In this document: in pieces, positions 42,801-51,437 of the stretch
Layout: each line of letters starts with the position of its first letter
Position numbering within the stretch: position 1 is the first letter of the stretch
Source of the DNA: Gemmobacter aquatilis
Lineage (GTDB): Bacteria > Pseudomonadota > Alphaproteobacteria > Rhodobacterales > Rhodobacteraceae
NCBI RefSeq assembly: GCF_900110025.1
Contig: NZ_FOCE01000004.1
Span: 248,001 to 312,000, forward strand
Reading direction: 5' to 3'
DNA length: 64,000 nt
Translations under genes and position numbers: made by a program
Notes under the pieces: model-generated
Told to the model about the DNA's origin: nothing
The model's database searches: none
Seen by the model: only the letters and a program-made list of their open reading frames with translations

Positions 42801-43724
42801 TATCCGGTGTTTCTGGACCTGCCGCTGATCACGGGCGACGAGGTGCCCCATGCGCCGCATGTCGCGGTGGCGGCGCGGCCTTGGCCGGGGCCGGTGGCGG
42901 TCTGGTCGGCGCCGGAGGATGCGGGCTATACGCTGAACCGGACGGTGCAGGCGCCTGCCACGCTGGGGCGCACGCAGACGGTGCTGGCGGCGGCGCCGAT
43001 GGGGCGCTGGGATCGCGGCCCGGCGCTGCGGGTGAAGCTGGGCAGCGGGCAACTCGCCTCGGCCAGCGAAGTGGCGGTGCTGAACGGCGCCAATGCCATG
43101 GCGATCGGCAATCCCGCCGCAGGCGATTGGGAGGTCTTCCAGTTCTGCGAGGCGGTGCTGGTCGGCCCCGCGACCTATGAGCTGTCGTTGCGGTTGCGCG
43201 GCCAGCTTGGCACCGATGGGGTGATGCCTGCCGAATGGCCCATCGGATCACAGGTCGTGTTGCTGGATGGGGCGCCCCAGCAACTGACGCTGCCCTTGTC
43301 GGCGCGCGGGTTGGCGCGGCATTTCCGGGTGGGGCGGGCCAGCCGCAGCTATGATGACCAGTTGGTCAGCCATGCGGTGAAGACCTTTTCAGGCGTTGGC
43401 TTGCGGCCCTATGCCCCGGTGCATCTGCGGCTGCTGATGCAGGGGGGCGCGGTGCAGGCCAGTTGGCTGCGGCGCACGCGGATTGATGGCGACAGTTGGG
43501 AATCGGTCGATGTGCCGCTGGGCGAGGAGCGCGAGCGCTATGTGCTGCGCGTGCTGTCTGGGGTGATGCTGCTGCGCGAGGCTGTGGTTGAGACCCCCGG
43601 CTGGACCTATACCGCCGCGATGCAGGGTGCAGATGGGGCGGGGGGCGAAATCACCGTCACGGTGGCGCAGATCTCGGCCAGTTTCGGGCCGGGGCCTGCG
43701 GCTGCGGCAAGCATTGCGCTGTGA
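39837..43724 (+). CDS. GTA g15, megatron / host-contact tail fibre protein
   Basis: 1295 residues, the largest protein of the particle. It has a hydrophobic N-terminal stretch (GSGFGGTVLGLSGAVLGRAAG), a central GTA TIM-barrel-like domain (YAADWSEYFGYHVDGNVYFH, VDFVGIDNYMPLADWREGED), and phage-tail_3-like C-terminal parts (LALVLTGAEGVAVAERWLAE). In RcGTA this protein penetrates the outer membrane and forms the DNA conduit. The frame is intact from end to end, so there is no sign of decay. It ends 6 bases before the next gene. Confidence 0.94.
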   Translation: MATLLLSAAGAALGSGFGGTVLGLSGAVLGRAAGATLGRVIDQRLLGAGSEAVEMGRVERFRLMGASEGAAVAQVFGRARVAGQVIWATRFQETASKTGGGKGASRPKTTSYTYSVSLALALCAGVINGIGRIWADGVEIRPADLNLRIYSGAEDQLPDPKIEAVEGAGLAPAYRGIAYVVIEDLDLGAFGNRVPQLSFEVVRPAQGGHGLTSLSEAVRAVALIPGTGEYALATTKVHYADGDAAVLSANANSSSGRSDFDTSMDQLEVELPQVGAVSLVVSWFGSDLRCGTCLVQPKVEQAQLEAKGMDWRAGGIAREAAAEVARVDGRQVYGGTPADGAVIEAIRALKQRGKEVMFYPFLLMEQLADNGLADPWTGAADQPVLPWRGRITLDQAPGRSGSSDRTAAAEAEVAAFFGTAAPGDFALDGEQVTYSGPAEWRYRRFILHYAHLCAAAGGVEAFCIGSEMRGLTQIRGAGDSFPTVAALRQLAGEVRAILGAGTQISYAADWSEYFGYHVDGNVYFHLDPLWADPDVDFVGIDNYMPLADWREGEDHADAGWGSIYDLGYLQSNIEGGEGFAWYYDSADAVAAQRRVPITDGAHGEPWVFRYKDIRSWWGAAHHERIDGVRSAVPTDWVPGSKPIRFTEYGCAAIDKGANEPNKFLDPKSSESVLPRFSSGRRDDLMQMQYLRAMRDYWGDPARNPQAALYDGRMIDMARAHVWAWDARPFPTFPNRTGLWSDGDNYARGHWLNGRVSGQVLAAVVAEICARAGLSAFSVADLRGVVRGYDLADLGTARAALQPLMLAYGFDAVEREGVLQFRMRDGRVTQQINDDDLALSADLEGRIETRRAPEAETVGRVLVGHIEAEGDFALRQAEAQFPGDAEPGVSQSDLALVLTGAEGVAVAERWLAEARVGRDTARLALPQSLAHLGAGDVLGYAGNRYRIDRVEQGDLRLIDAVRTEAGVFQPSDYAEDRVGMPEVAAELPVYPVFLDLPLITGDEVPHAPHVAVAARPWPGPVAVWSAPEDAGYTLNRTVQAPATLGRTQTVLAAAPMGRWDRGPALRVKLGSGQLASASEVAVLNGANAMAIGNPAAGDWEVFQFCEAVLVGPATYELSLRLRGQLGTDGVMPAEWPIGSQVVLLDGAPQQLTLPLSARGLARHFRVGRASRSYDDQLVSHAVKTFSGVGLRPYAPVHLRLLMQGGAVQASWLRRTRIDGDSWESVDVPLGEERERYVLRVLSGVMLLREAVVETPGWTYTAAMQGADGAGGEITVTVAQISASFGPGPAAAASIAL

Positions 43725-43730
43725 TCCGCC

Positions 43731-44021
43731 ATGCGGCGAGTGTTGATCGGCGATCTGATGGCGGCGGCGCGGCTGATCGCGCCGCTGCCCGCCTGCGACC
43801 GCCGCCCGGTTCTGCGGCGACTGCTGGCCGAGACCCATGCCGCGCATCTTTACGCCAAGCGGTTTGGCAGGCCGCATCGGCTCTGGGGCAATGGCAGTTT
43901 GATGGCGCGGGCCATGGCGATCCAGACTGATCCCGTTCCGCCTTGGGGCGGGCCGTTGCGGGCGGCCCTGGCCGAGGTGATCGCCGCCTTGCAGGAGCGG
44001 GATCACTTCAACCATTCTTGA
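43731..44021 (+). CDS. Small conserved protein downstream of GTA g15
   Basis: 96 residues. I recognise it as the type of small basic protein often found right after g15 in Rhodobacteraceae, but its function is unknown. It starts with LIGDLMAAARLIAPLPACDR, contains HAAHLYAKRFGRPHRLWGNGSLMARAM and no membrane helix or catalytic motif. It begins six bases after the g15 stop, so it is probably co-transcribed with the GTA genes. Confidence 0.6.
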   Translation: MRRVLIGDLMAAARLIAPLPACDRRPVLRRLLAETHAAHLYAKRFGRPHRLWGNGSLMARAMAIQTDPVPPWGGPLRAALAEVIAALQERDHFNHS

Positions 44022-44084
44022 ACTGGCGCAGTTCGGGCCAATCTGCGATAATGTTCTCCAAGACCCTGCGAACGGAGTGCGGAT

Positions 44085-44894
44085 ATGCCCGAAATCAAGC
44101 ACAAGCTGAGCCAGTTTGACCCTGTATGGTCGCGGGTCTGCGAAGAGGCCGTGGCGGCGATTGCGGTGGAGCCGCTGCTGGGCGGGCTCGTCCATTCCAG
44201 CCTGCTGCACCATCCGACGATGGAACGTGCGCTGGCCTATCGGTTTTCGCTGAAACTCGCCTCGGGCGAGATGAGTGAACAGATCCTGCGCGAAATCGCC
44301 GATGAGGCCTATGCCAGCGACCCCGAACTGGGGCAGGCGGCGCGGGCCGATCTGATGGCGGTGTTTGACCGTGATCCGGCCTGCCACCGCTATCTGCAGC
44401 CGATTCTGTTCTTCAAGGGCTATCAGGCGGTGCAGGCCTACCGCGTGGGGCATTGGCTCTGGACGCAGGGGCGCATTGATCTGGCCTATTTCGTGCAGAT
44501 GCGCGTGTCCGAGGTGTTCGGGGTGGATATTCACCCGGCGGCGAAGATCGGCAAGGGGCTGATGATCGACCATGCCCATTCCATCGTGATCGGCGAAACT
44601 GCCGTGGTGGGTGACAATGTGTCGATGCTGCATTCGGTGACGCTGGGCGGCACCGGCAAGGAAGATGGCGACCGGCATCCGAAGATCGGCAATGGCGTGC
44701 TGATCGGGGCGGGGGCCAAGGTGCTGGGCAATATCCATATCGGCAACTGCTCGCGCATCGCGGCGGGATCGGTGGTGTTGCAGGACGTGCCGCCTTGCAC
44801 CACCGTGGCCGGGGTTCCGGCGAAGGTGGTCGGGGAAGCGGGCTGTCCGCAGCCCGCGGTGATGATGGATCAGGTGATCAAAGGCTGCAACTGA
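44085..44894 (+). CDS. cysE: Serine O-acetyltransferase
   Basis: 269 residues. Makes O-acetylserine for cysteine synthesis. The N-terminal helical domain (EPLLGGLVHSSLLHHPTMERAL) is followed by a left-handed beta-helix of hexapeptide repeats with the active-site histidines in LMIDHAHSIVIGETAVVG and MLHSVTLGGTGK. The C-terminus has IAAGSVVLQDVPPCTTVAGVPAK. GGAG precedes the ATG at 44085. cysE next to the GTA cluster is a conserved arrangement in Rhodobacterales. A strong two-way terminator follows. Confidence 0.95.
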   Translation: MPEIKHKLSQFDPVWSRVCEEAVAAIAVEPLLGGLVHSSLLHHPTMERALAYRFSLKLASGEMSEQILREIADEAYASDPELGQAARADLMAVFDRDPACHRYLQPILFFKGYQAVQAYRVGHWLWTQGRIDLAYFVQMRVSEVFGVDIHPAAKIGKGLMIDHAHSIVIGETAVVGDNVSMLHSVTLGGTGKEDGDRHPKIGNGVLIGAGAKVLGNIHIGNCSRIAAGSVVLQDVPPCTTVAGVPAKVVGEAGCPQPAVMMDQVIKGCN

Positions 44895-44910
44895 GCCGCC
44901 AGACATGAAA

Positions 44911-44940
44911 AAGGCCCGGAGGGAACTCCGGGCCTTTTTC
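44911..44940. terminator. Bidirectional terminator between cysE and pdhC
   Basis: Perfect 9-base stem GGCCCGGAG / CTCCGGGCC with a GGAA tetraloop, A-run before and TTTTT after, so it can serve both converging genes. Confidence 0.93.
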
Positions 44941-44956
44941 GTTGTGCAGGTGTGGC

Positions 44957-46276
44957 TCAGGCCAGCATCATCATCGGGTTTTCAAGGTTCTCGATGATCG
45001 CCTTGAGGAACTCTGCCCCCAGCGCGCCGTCGATCACCCGGTGATCCACCGAAAGCGTCATGCTCATCATCGTGGCCACGACGATCTCGCCCGCCTTGTT
45101 CACCACCGGCTTCTTCACGCCCGCGCCCACGGCCAGAATCGAGCCATGCGGCGGGTTGATGACCGCATCAAAGTTCTCGATCCCCATCATCCCGAGGTTC
45201 GAAATCGCAAAGCTGCCGCCCTGATATTCATGCGGCGCCAGCTTCTTGGTTTTCGCGCGGGTGGCGAGATCTTTCATCTCGGCCGACAGGGCCGAGAGCG
45301 ATTTCTTGTCGGCATCGCGCAGCACCGGGGTGAACAGCCCGCCGTCAATCGCCACGGCCACCGCCACATCCGAAGGCTTCAGCTTCAGCATCCGGTCACC
45401 GGCCCAGACGGCATTGGCCGCCGGAACCTTTTGCAGCGCCAGCGCGCAGGCCTTGATGATGAAGTCGTTGACCGACAGCTTCACGCCCCGCCCTTCGAGC
45501 GATTTGTTGAGCTGCTCGCGGAAGGCCATCAGCGTATCCAGCTGCACGTCGCGGCGCAGGTAGAAATGCGGGATGGTCTGTTTCGCCTCGGTCAGACGGG
45601 CCGCAATGGTGCGGCGCATCCCGTCCAGCGGCACTTCTTCATAGGCGCGGTCGGCATACATCTTCAGCACGGTTTCGGTGGACGGGCCGGTGGGCATTGC
45701 GCCCGCCGCCGACTTCGCCGCCGGGGCCGGGGCGGCTGCGACCGGCGTAGAAGCAACCGCTGCCACCGGGGCGGGGGCCGGGGCCGCAACCGCGCCTTCG
45801 ACATCCGCCTTCACGATCCGCCCATGCGGGCCCGATCCCTTGACCTGCGTCAGATCCAGCCCTTTTTCCGCCGCGATGCGACGGGCCAGCGGCGAGGCGA
45901 AGACGCGGGCGCCGCCCGCAGCTACCGGCGCTGCCGGGGCAGGGGCTGCTACTGCAGCGGGTGCCGCCGCAGCAGGGGCTGCGACCGGGGCCGCTGCCGC
46001 AACCGGGGCCGCTACGGCGGCATCGGCGCTTTCACCGTCTTCCAGCAGCACGGCGATGGGAGCGTTGACCTTCACCCCCGCCGTGCCTTCGGCGATCAGG
46101 ATCTTGCCGATCACGCCTTCATCAACGGCCTCGAACTCCATCGTGGCCTTGTCGGTCTCGATCTCGGCGAGGATCTGGCCGGATTTGACCGCATCCCCTT
46201 CTTTCACGAGCCATTTCGCCAGCGTGCCCTCTTCCATCGTGGGCGAGAGCGCGGGCATCAGGATTTGAATTGCCAT
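44957..46276 (-). CDS. pdhC: Pyruvate dehydrogenase E2, dihydrolipoamide acetyltransferase
   Basis: 439 residues. Core of the pyruvate dehydrogenase complex; moves acetyl from lipoamide to CoA. Domains: lipoyl domain 1-80 with Lys43 ([12 protein letters not shown]), an Ala/Pro linker, the E1/E3-binding domain ([23 protein letters not shown]), a second linker, and the catalytic domain with the active site [19 protein letters not shown] precedes the ATG at 46276, which starts 8 bases after the pdhB stop. Last gene of pdhABC. Confidence 0.96.
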   Translation of the reverse strand: MAIQILMPALSPTMEEGTLAKWLVKEGDAVKSGQILAEIETDKATMEFEAVDEGVIGKILIAEGTAGVKVNAPIAVLLEDGESADAAVAAPVAAAAPVAAPAAAAPAAVAAPAPAAPVAAGGARVFASPLARRIAAEKGLDLTQVKGSGPHGRIVKADVEGAVAAPAPAPVAAVASTPVAAAPAPAAKSAAGAMPTGPSTETVLKMYADRAYEEVPLDGMRRTIAARLTEAKQTIPHFYLRRDVQLDTLMAFREQLNKSLEGRGVKLSVNDFIIKACALALQKVPAANAVWAGDRMLKLKPSDVAVAVAIDGGLFTPVLRDADKKSLSALSAEMKDLATRAKTKKLAPHEYQGGSFAISNLGMMGIENFDAVINPPHGSILAVGAGVKKPVVNKAGEIVVATMMSMTLSVDHRVIDGALGAEFLKAIIENLENPMMMLA

Positions 46277-46284
46277 GTCACACC

Positions 46285-47655
46285 TCAGCGATAGCAGACG
46301 GATTTGACCGCTTCGACCACTTCGGCGGTCGTCAGCAGCGCGAGCTTTTCAAGATTGGCCGCATAGGGCATCGGCACATCCTTGCCCGCGCAGTTGATCA
46401 CCGGCGCATCCAGATAGTCGAAGGCGCGCTGCATGATCGTGGCCGAGATGTGGTTGCCGATGGAGCAGACCGGGAAGCCCTCTTCCACCGTGATGCAGCG
46501 ATTGGTCTTCATCACCGAGGCCAGAACCGTGTCGTAATCAATCGGGCGCAGGGTGCGCAGGTCGATCACCTCGGCGCTGATGCCGTCCTTGGCCAGAATA
46601 TCCGCCGCTTCCAGCGCATAGGTCATGCCGATGCCGAAGGAGACGATGGTGACATCGCTGCCTTCCCGCCAGATGCGGGCCTTGCCGAAGGGGATGGTGA
46701 AATCTTCCAGCACTGGCACTTCGAACGAGCGCCCGTAGAGGATTTCGTTTTCAAGGAACACAACCGGGTTCGGGTCACGGATTGCCTGTTTCAGCAGACC
46801 CTTCGCATCCGCCGCCGAATAGGGCATCACGACTTTCAGGCCGGGCACCTGGGCATACCAGGCGGCGTAATCGTGGCTGTGCTGCGCGCCCACGCGGGCG
46901 GCGGCGCCATTGGCACCCCGGAACACGATCGGCGCGCCCATCTGGCCGCCCGACATATAGTTGGTCTTCGCTGCCGAGTTGATCAGATGGTCAATCGCCT
47001 GCATGGCGAAGTTGAAGGTCATGAACTCCACAATCGGGTTCAGCCCGCCCCACGAGGCGCCGACGGCCAGACCGGCAAAGCCGTGTTCGGTGATCGGCGT
47101 GTCGATCACGCGCTTGGGCCCGAATTCGTCCAGCAGGCCCTGGCTGATCTTGTAGGCGCCCTGATATTCGCCCACTTCCTCGCCCATCAGGAAGACGCCG
47201 GGGTTGGCCCGCATCTCTTCCGCCATGGCTTCGCGCAGCGCTTCGCGCACGGTCATCTGCTTCATCGGCGTGCCTTCCGGCCAGTCGGCCGAGGCTTTGG
47301 ACACGACTTCGACCGGGGCTTTCGCCACCGCAGCCGGGGCCGCCACAGGGGCCGCCGCCACCGGGGCGGGGGCCGCAGCTACGGCTGCAGGGGCCGGGGC
47401 ATCGGCGCTTTCGCCCTCTTCCACCAGCACGGCAATCGGCGTGTTGACCTTCACGCCCGCAGTGCCTTCCGCGACCAGCAGCTTGCCGATGATCCCCTCA
47501 TCGACCGCCTCGAATTCCATCGTTGCCTTGTCGGTTTCGATCTCGGCCAGGATCTGGCCGGATTTCACCACGTCGCCCTCTTTCACCAGCCATTTGGCCA
47601 GCGTGCCTTCTTCCATGGTCGGAGAAAGCGCGGGCATCAGAACTTGGGTTGCCAT
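46285..47655 (-). CDS. pdhB: Pyruvate dehydrogenase E1 beta with N-terminal lipoyl domain
   Basis: 456 residues. The last 320 or so are the E1-beta transketolase-like subunit ([57 protein letters not shown]). The first 80 are a lipoyl domain with Lys43, nearly identical to that of the E2 ([18 protein letters not shown] in both), joined by an Ala/Pro linker. An extra lipoyl domain on E1-beta is known from several alphaproteobacteria. It starts 14 bases after pdhA. Confidence 0.96.
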   Translation of the reverse strand: MATQVLMPALSPTMEEGTLAKWLVKEGDVVKSGQILAEIETDKATMEFEAVDEGIIGKLLVAEGTAGVKVNTPIAVLVEEGESADAPAPAAVAAAPAPVAAAPVAAPAAVAKAPVEVVSKASADWPEGTPMKQMTVREALREAMAEEMRANPGVFLMGEEVGEYQGAYKISQGLLDEFGPKRVIDTPITEHGFAGLAVGASWGGLNPIVEFMTFNFAMQAIDHLINSAAKTNYMSGGQMGAPIVFRGANGAAARVGAQHSHDYAAWYAQVPGLKVVMPYSAADAKGLLKQAIRDPNPVVFLENEILYGRSFEVPVLEDFTIPFGKARIWREGSDVTIVSFGIGMTYALEAADILAKDGISAEVIDLRTLRPIDYDTVLASVMKTNRCITVEEGFPVCSIGNHISATIMQRAFDYLDAPVINCAGKDVPMPYAANLEKLALLTTAEVVEAVKSVCYR

Positions 47656-47669
47656 TCGTGTTTTCCCCC

Positions 47670-48659
47670 TCAGGCGTAAATATCGGTCCAGAGCTCTTCG
47701 ACAGGCGGCTCCGGGCTTTCTTTCGAGAATTCCGCGGCCTCGTTCACGATGGCCTTGATGTCCTTGTCGATCGCCTTCAGCTCTTCGTCCGAGGCCAGCC
47801 CGCCCTGCAGCAGCAGGTCGCGGACATGTTCGATGGCATCCTTTTCGGATTTCATCTTCTCGACCTCTTCGCGGGTGCGGTATTTCGCCGGGTCCGACAT
47901 CGAATGGCCGCGATAGCGATAGGTCATCATTTCAAGGATATAGGGGCCTTCGCCCGCGCGGCAGGTGGCCACGGCCTTTTCGGCGGCGGCCTTCACCGCC
48001 AGCACATCCATGCCATCCACCGCTTCGCCCTTGATGCCGTAGGCGGCGCCGCGTTCCCACAGCGAGGGGGATTTGGTCGAACGCTTGACGCTGGTGCCCA
48101 TGGCATACTGGTTGTTCTCGATCACGAAGATCACCGGCAGGTTCCACAGCTCGGCCATGTTGTAGGTCTCGTAAACCTGCCCCTGGTTCGCCGCCCCATC
48201 GCCGAAATAGGCGAAGGTCACATTGTCATTGCCCAGATACTTGTCGGCAAAGGCCAGACCCGCGCCCAGCGGCACCTGTGCGCCCACGATCCCGTGGCCG
48301 CCGTAGAAATGGCGCTCCTTCGAGAACATGTGCATGGAGCCGCCTTTACCCTTGGAATAGCCGCCGATGCGGCCGGTCAGTTCGGCCATCACGCCCTTCG
48401 GGTCCATGCCGCAGGCCAGCATATGCCCGTGGTCACGATACGAGGTGATGCGCTTGTCACCCTCTTTCGTCGCGGCCTCCAGCCCCACGACCACGGCTTC
48501 CTGCCCGATATACAGGTGGCAGAAGCCGCCGATCAGGCCCATGCCGTAAAGTTGGCCCGCCTTTTCCTCGAACCGACGGATCAGCAGCATTTCCCGGTAA
48601 AACTTGAGAAGTTCCTCTTTCGAGACATTCGGTCTCTCCGGTGCCTTCTTGGTGGCCAT
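47670..48659 (-). CDS. pdhA: Pyruvate dehydrogenase E1 alpha
   Basis: 329 residues. Thiamine-diphosphate subunit that decarboxylates pyruvate. The TPP motif runs from [20 protein letters not shown] to the closing ENNQ, and the phosphorylation-loop-like [19 protein letters not shown] is present. ATG at 48659 has GGAGGG upstream and gives the usual N-terminus [17 protein letters not shown]; the frame opens eight codons earlier. First gene of the pdh operon. A near-perfect palindrome lies 27 bases upstream of the start. Confidence 0.96.
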   Translation of the reverse strand: MATKKAPERPNVSKEELLKFYREMLLIRRFEEKAGQLYGMGLIGGFCHLYIGQEAVVVGLEAATKEGDKRITSYRDHGHMLACGMDPKGVMAELTGRIGGYSKGKGGSMHMFSKERHFYGGHGIVGAQVPLGAGLAFADKYLGNDNVTFAYFGDGAANQGQVYETYNMAELWNLPVIFVIENNQYAMGTSVKRSTKSPSLWERGAAYGIKGEAVDGMDVLAVKAAAEKAVATCRAGEGPYILEMMTYRYRGHSMSDPAKYRTREEVEKMKSEKDAIEHVRDLLLQGGLASDEELKAIDKDIKAIVNEAAEFSKESPEPPVEELWTDIYA

Positions 48660-48685
48660 GCGGCTTCCCTCCCGATTTGGCAAAG

Positions 48686-48703
48686 TAGTTCAATATTAAA
48701 CTA
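48686..48703. promoter_or_regulatory. 18-base palindrome upstream of pdhA (candidate operator)
   Basis: TAGTTCAATATTAAACTA: arms TAGTT and AACTA around the centre AATATT, with a single mismatch pair. It is AT-rich in GC-rich surroundings and lies where a repressor or activator of the pdh operon would bind. The cognate regulator is not in the window. Confidence 0.55.
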
Positions 48704-48872
48704 TCTGCATCATAACGGAAAAATAAGGTCGCGCAAGCAAATCCCTCGCCGCACCGCAGCGTTGCCGCCCGGCGTTTCCCCCTCAACCTGACAGAAATAT
48801 GCTGGGGCCACCACAGGGCGCCATCGGTTCAAGCCCGATCAGCGGCGGGCCGCGCCCCGGTCCGCCCGGCGG

Positions 48873-49169
48873 TCAGCGGATGACGATCTCGTCGGCGCGG
48901 ATATAGCCCAGCACGTCGCGCACCTGTTCGTCCAGCAGGTCAAGGTCCAGATAGCCATCCGACAGGCGCAAGGTGCGGTTCTGCAATTCCGCCAGTTCGA
49001 TCTGTAGCCGATCCCGCTCGGCGCGCAGCGCCTCGGCCTCGGCATTGATCTGGATGCGACGGAACAGCCCGTAATCGCCCTGCACGGCGGCAAAGGTGAA
49101 ATAGCTGCCCAGCGCGAAGGCCAGGCCGAAAATCATCAGGCTGCCGATATTGGGGCGTGTGCTGCTCAT
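48873..49169 (-). CDS. ftsB: FtsB/DivIC-like cell-division protein
   Basis: 98 residues. One membrane helix (SLMIFGLAFALGSYFTFAAVQG) followed by a short coiled coil (INAEAEALRAERDRLQIELAELQNRT), the FtsB pattern. It acts in the division-site complex with FtsL and FtsQ. It is alone on the minus strand between pdhA and the aldolase, a position often seen in Rhodobacteraceae. The ribosome-binding site is weak (AAGAGA). Confidence 0.85.
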   Translation of the reverse strand: MSSTRPNIGSLMIFGLAFALGSYFTFAAVQGDYGLFRRIQINAEAEALRAERDRLQIELAELQNRTLRLSDGYLDLDLLDEQVRDVLGYIRADEIVIR

Positions 49170-49274
49170 GGTCTCTTGGTCTTTGCCTCGTCCATCCCTC
49201 TTCAGCGGGGACGGTCTGGCCAGTATGGCATAGCCGAATCGCCAAGGGAATCAGGAAAATGCGATCAAGAAAAA

Positions 49275-49294
49275 GGCCGCCCCGAAGGGCGGCC
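49275..49294 (-). terminator. Intrinsic terminator of the aldolase gene
   Basis: Perfect 8-base stem with a UUCG tetraloop on the minus strand, followed by five U residues; 24 bases past the stop at 49318. Confidence 0.93.
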
Positions 49295-49317
49295 CGTAAT
49301 CCGCGCAGGAAAGGCGA

Positions 49318-50247
49318 TCAGGCCTTGCCCTTGTAGATGTCCACCAGCTTTTGCAGCATGGCCAGCGCGTCTTCGCGCGACCGCTGGAAGCTGTTGCGCC
49401 CGATGATCGAGCCGTTGCCGCCGCCTGCCAGAATGGCGCGCGCATCGTCATAGACCGCATCGGCGCCCTTGGCTGCCCCGCCCGAGAACACGATGATCCG
49501 GCGCCCGTTGAACGACGACTGCACGCAATGCTTCACGCGGGCGGCCATGGTCGAGATGTCGATCTGCTCTTTCTCGTAGACCTTCTTTGCTTCCGGCAGC
49601 ATCAGGTGATCGGTCGAAAGCTTGATCTTGATGATATGGGCGCCCAGCAGCGCCGCGATATGGGCGGCATAGGCGGCCACGTCGATGGCGGTTTCGCCGT
49701 CCTTGGTCACCGCTTCGCCGCGCGGATAGGACCAGACGACCGAGGCGATGCCTTTGGCCGCTGCCTCTTTGCGCATTTCCACGATCTCTTCGAACATGTC
49801 GAGCGCGCAATCCGACCCCGGATAGATGGTAAAGCCGATGGCCGCGCAGCCCAGACGCAGCGCATCATCCACCGAAGCGGTGATCGCCTGATTCTTGCCT
49901 GCCGTATCCGACATCAGCGAATTGGCCGAGTTCACCTTCAGGATCGTCGGGATCTGGCCGGCGAAGGTGTCGGCGCCCGCTTCCAGCGGCCCCAGCGGGG
50001 CAGCATAGGCGCTCAGGCCTGCGTCGATGGCCAGTTGATAGTGGTAGTGGGGGTCATAGCCCGCCGGGTTCGGCGCAAAGCTGCGCGCCGGGCCGTGTTC
50101 GAACCCCTGATCGACCGGCAGGATGATCATCTTGCCGGTGCCGCCGAGCTTGCCTTCCATCAGCATCCGGCAAAGGTTGCCCTTCACGCCGGCATTTTCG
50201 CCTTCGTAGTTGCTCAGGATCTTCTGCACCTGCTTGGTGGCCCGCAT
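49318..50247 (-). CDS. Class I fructose-bisphosphate aldolase (DhnA/FbaB type)
   Basis: 309 residues. Schiff-base aldolase that splits fructose 1,6-bisphosphate. Visible are LPVDQGFEHGPARSF, the GIASVVWSYPRGEAV strand, the lysine-containing strand HIIKIKLSTDHL (likely Schiff-base lysine), and the phosphate-binding end IVFSGGAAKG and GSIIGRNSFQR. GAGGAG precedes the ATG at 50247. Together with pgk, eno and pdh in the same window it covers parts of glycolysis. Confidence 0.92.
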   Translation of the reverse strand: MRATKQVQKILSNYEGENAGVKGNLCRMLMEGKLGGTGKMIILPVDQGFEHGPARSFAPNPAGYDPHYHYQLAIDAGLSAYAAPLGPLEAGADTFAGQIPTILKVNSANSLMSDTAGKNQAITASVDDALRLGCAAIGFTIYPGSDCALDMFEEIVEMRKEAAAKGIASVVWSYPRGEAVTKDGETAIDVAAYAAHIAALLGAHIIKIKLSTDHLMLPEAKKVYEKEQIDISTMAARVKHCVQSSFNGRRIIVFSGGAAKGADAVYDDARAILAGGGNGSIIGRNSFQRSREDALAMLQKLVDIYKGKA

Positions 50248-50519
50248 GTCGGATGCTCCTCTCGATTGCGCTGCTTCGGCCGAACGGCCTCTGGCCTGCC
50301 ACTAGAACCGGGGCGGGCGCCGCGCAATGCTGTTGGCGCTAACATCCGCAAACTTTGGCGGCTCTGTTGCGAAAGGGCGCACTTGCCCGACTGTTGCCTG
50401 AAGCGGAACACAGCAGGCACGATGTCGCGCCGAAGTTGACGGGCGGTCTCGGGTCGGGTTAACGAATTACTAATACTACCTAAAATCCCGTTCTGATTGT
50501 ATTTTTCGAGGAGTATCCC

Positions 50520-51386
50520 ATGTCCAGCCTCACCGCGCTTGCGCCGTTCAACAAAGGCTTCGATGTCAGCCTTTTTCTTGAGTCCGCCTTCAGCCCTGCC
50601 GTTGCTGCGGCGCCGGATGATGTTTCCCTGTCTTTTGCAGGCAAGCGGATTGCCCTGATCGGCGAATATGAGGTTGATACCGTCAGCAAGCTGGCGACCG
50701 GCACGGTGACCGGCTTCGAGATTCGTGTGGTGGGGCAGCCGGTCGTGACGATCACGGTCGAGGCTGTGGCGGTTGCCGATGTGCTGAACTTCCTCGCCGA
50801 TGCCGATGGCCGCGCCTTCTTTGCCACAACTTTCGCCGGTGATGACGTGATGGCGGGCAGCGACTGGCGCGACAACCTTCTGGGGTTCAAGGGCGCCGAT
50901 CAGATATCGGCGGGCGAAGGCAATGATACGCTGGGCGGTGGCATCGGTGATGACCGGCTGCTGGGCGAGGGCGGCTTTGATGCGCTGATCGGCGATGCGG
51001 GTCAGGACACGCTGCTGGGCGGCTTTGGCAACGACACGCTGCTGGGGGGCACGGGCAATGACCGGCTGCTGGGCGGCGGCGCGGATGACCGGCTGGAAGG
51101 TGGCGCAGGTGCCGATCAGCTGCGCGGCAATGCAGGCACGGACTACTTTGTCTTCCGGGGCAATTTTGGCCGCGACATCCTCGGCGACATGACGATGGAG
51201 GACCGCATCATCCTGGGCGCCGGTTTCTGGGCCGGGATGGAAACGGCGGCGGATGTGCTGGAGGCCTATGCCACGGTTCGCAACGGCAATACCTTCATCG
51301 AGCTGGATGGCCGCAGCATCCTGCTGCGCGGCTGGACCGATCTGGAGGCGCTGGCAACGCGGCTGGGCGATGAAACGCTGCTCTGA
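50520..51386 (+). CDS. Small RTX calcium-binding protein 1
   Basis: 288 residues. Residues 1 to about 105 form a beta-rich N-terminal domain with no known motif (GTVTGFEIRVVGQPVVTITV). About 107-210 are GGxGxD-type nonapeptides (GNDTLGGGIGDDRLLGEGG and following) that bind calcium and form a beta-roll. The last 75 residues end in a non-cleaved, aliphatic C-terminus (GDETLL) typical of type I secretion signals. Probably secreted; no transporter is in the window. GAGGAG precedes the ATG, and an AT-rich stretch lies upstream. The N-terminal domain seems related to that of the protein at 55142. Confidence 0.8.
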   Translation: MSSLTALAPFNKGFDVSLFLESAFSPAVAAAPDDVSLSFAGKRIALIGEYEVDTVSKLATGTVTGFEIRVVGQPVVTITVEAVAVADVLNFLADADGRAFFATTFAGDDVMAGSDWRDNLLGFKGADQISAGEGNDTLGGGIGDDRLLGEGGFDALIGDAGQDTLLGGFGNDTLLGGTGNDRLLGGGADDRLEGGAGADQLRGNAGTDYFVFRGNFGRDILGDMTMEDRIILGAGFWAGMETAADVLEAYATVRNGNTFIELDGRSILLRGWTDLEALATRLGDETLL

Positions 51387-51408
51387 TTGGTGCTGACGGG
51401 CGCCAAAA

Positions 51409-51437
51409 GGCCCGCGCGTTGCGCGGGCCTTGCTGTT
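51409..51437. terminator. Bidirectional terminator between two converging RTX genes
   Basis: Perfect 9-base stem GGCCCGCGC / GCGCGGGCC with loop GTT, AAAA before and TTGCTGTTTT after. Confidence 0.9.

Noticed and set aside
40593-43052. An 819-codon minus-strand frame opposite GTA g15
   Set aside because: Arg/His/Gln-rich composition and no domain; an artefact of strong GC bias in the third codon position of g15.
29669-43724. Reading the phage-like genes as an ordinary prophage
   Set aside because: No integrase, repressor, replication genes or attachment sites, and gene order and small sizes match RcGTA.
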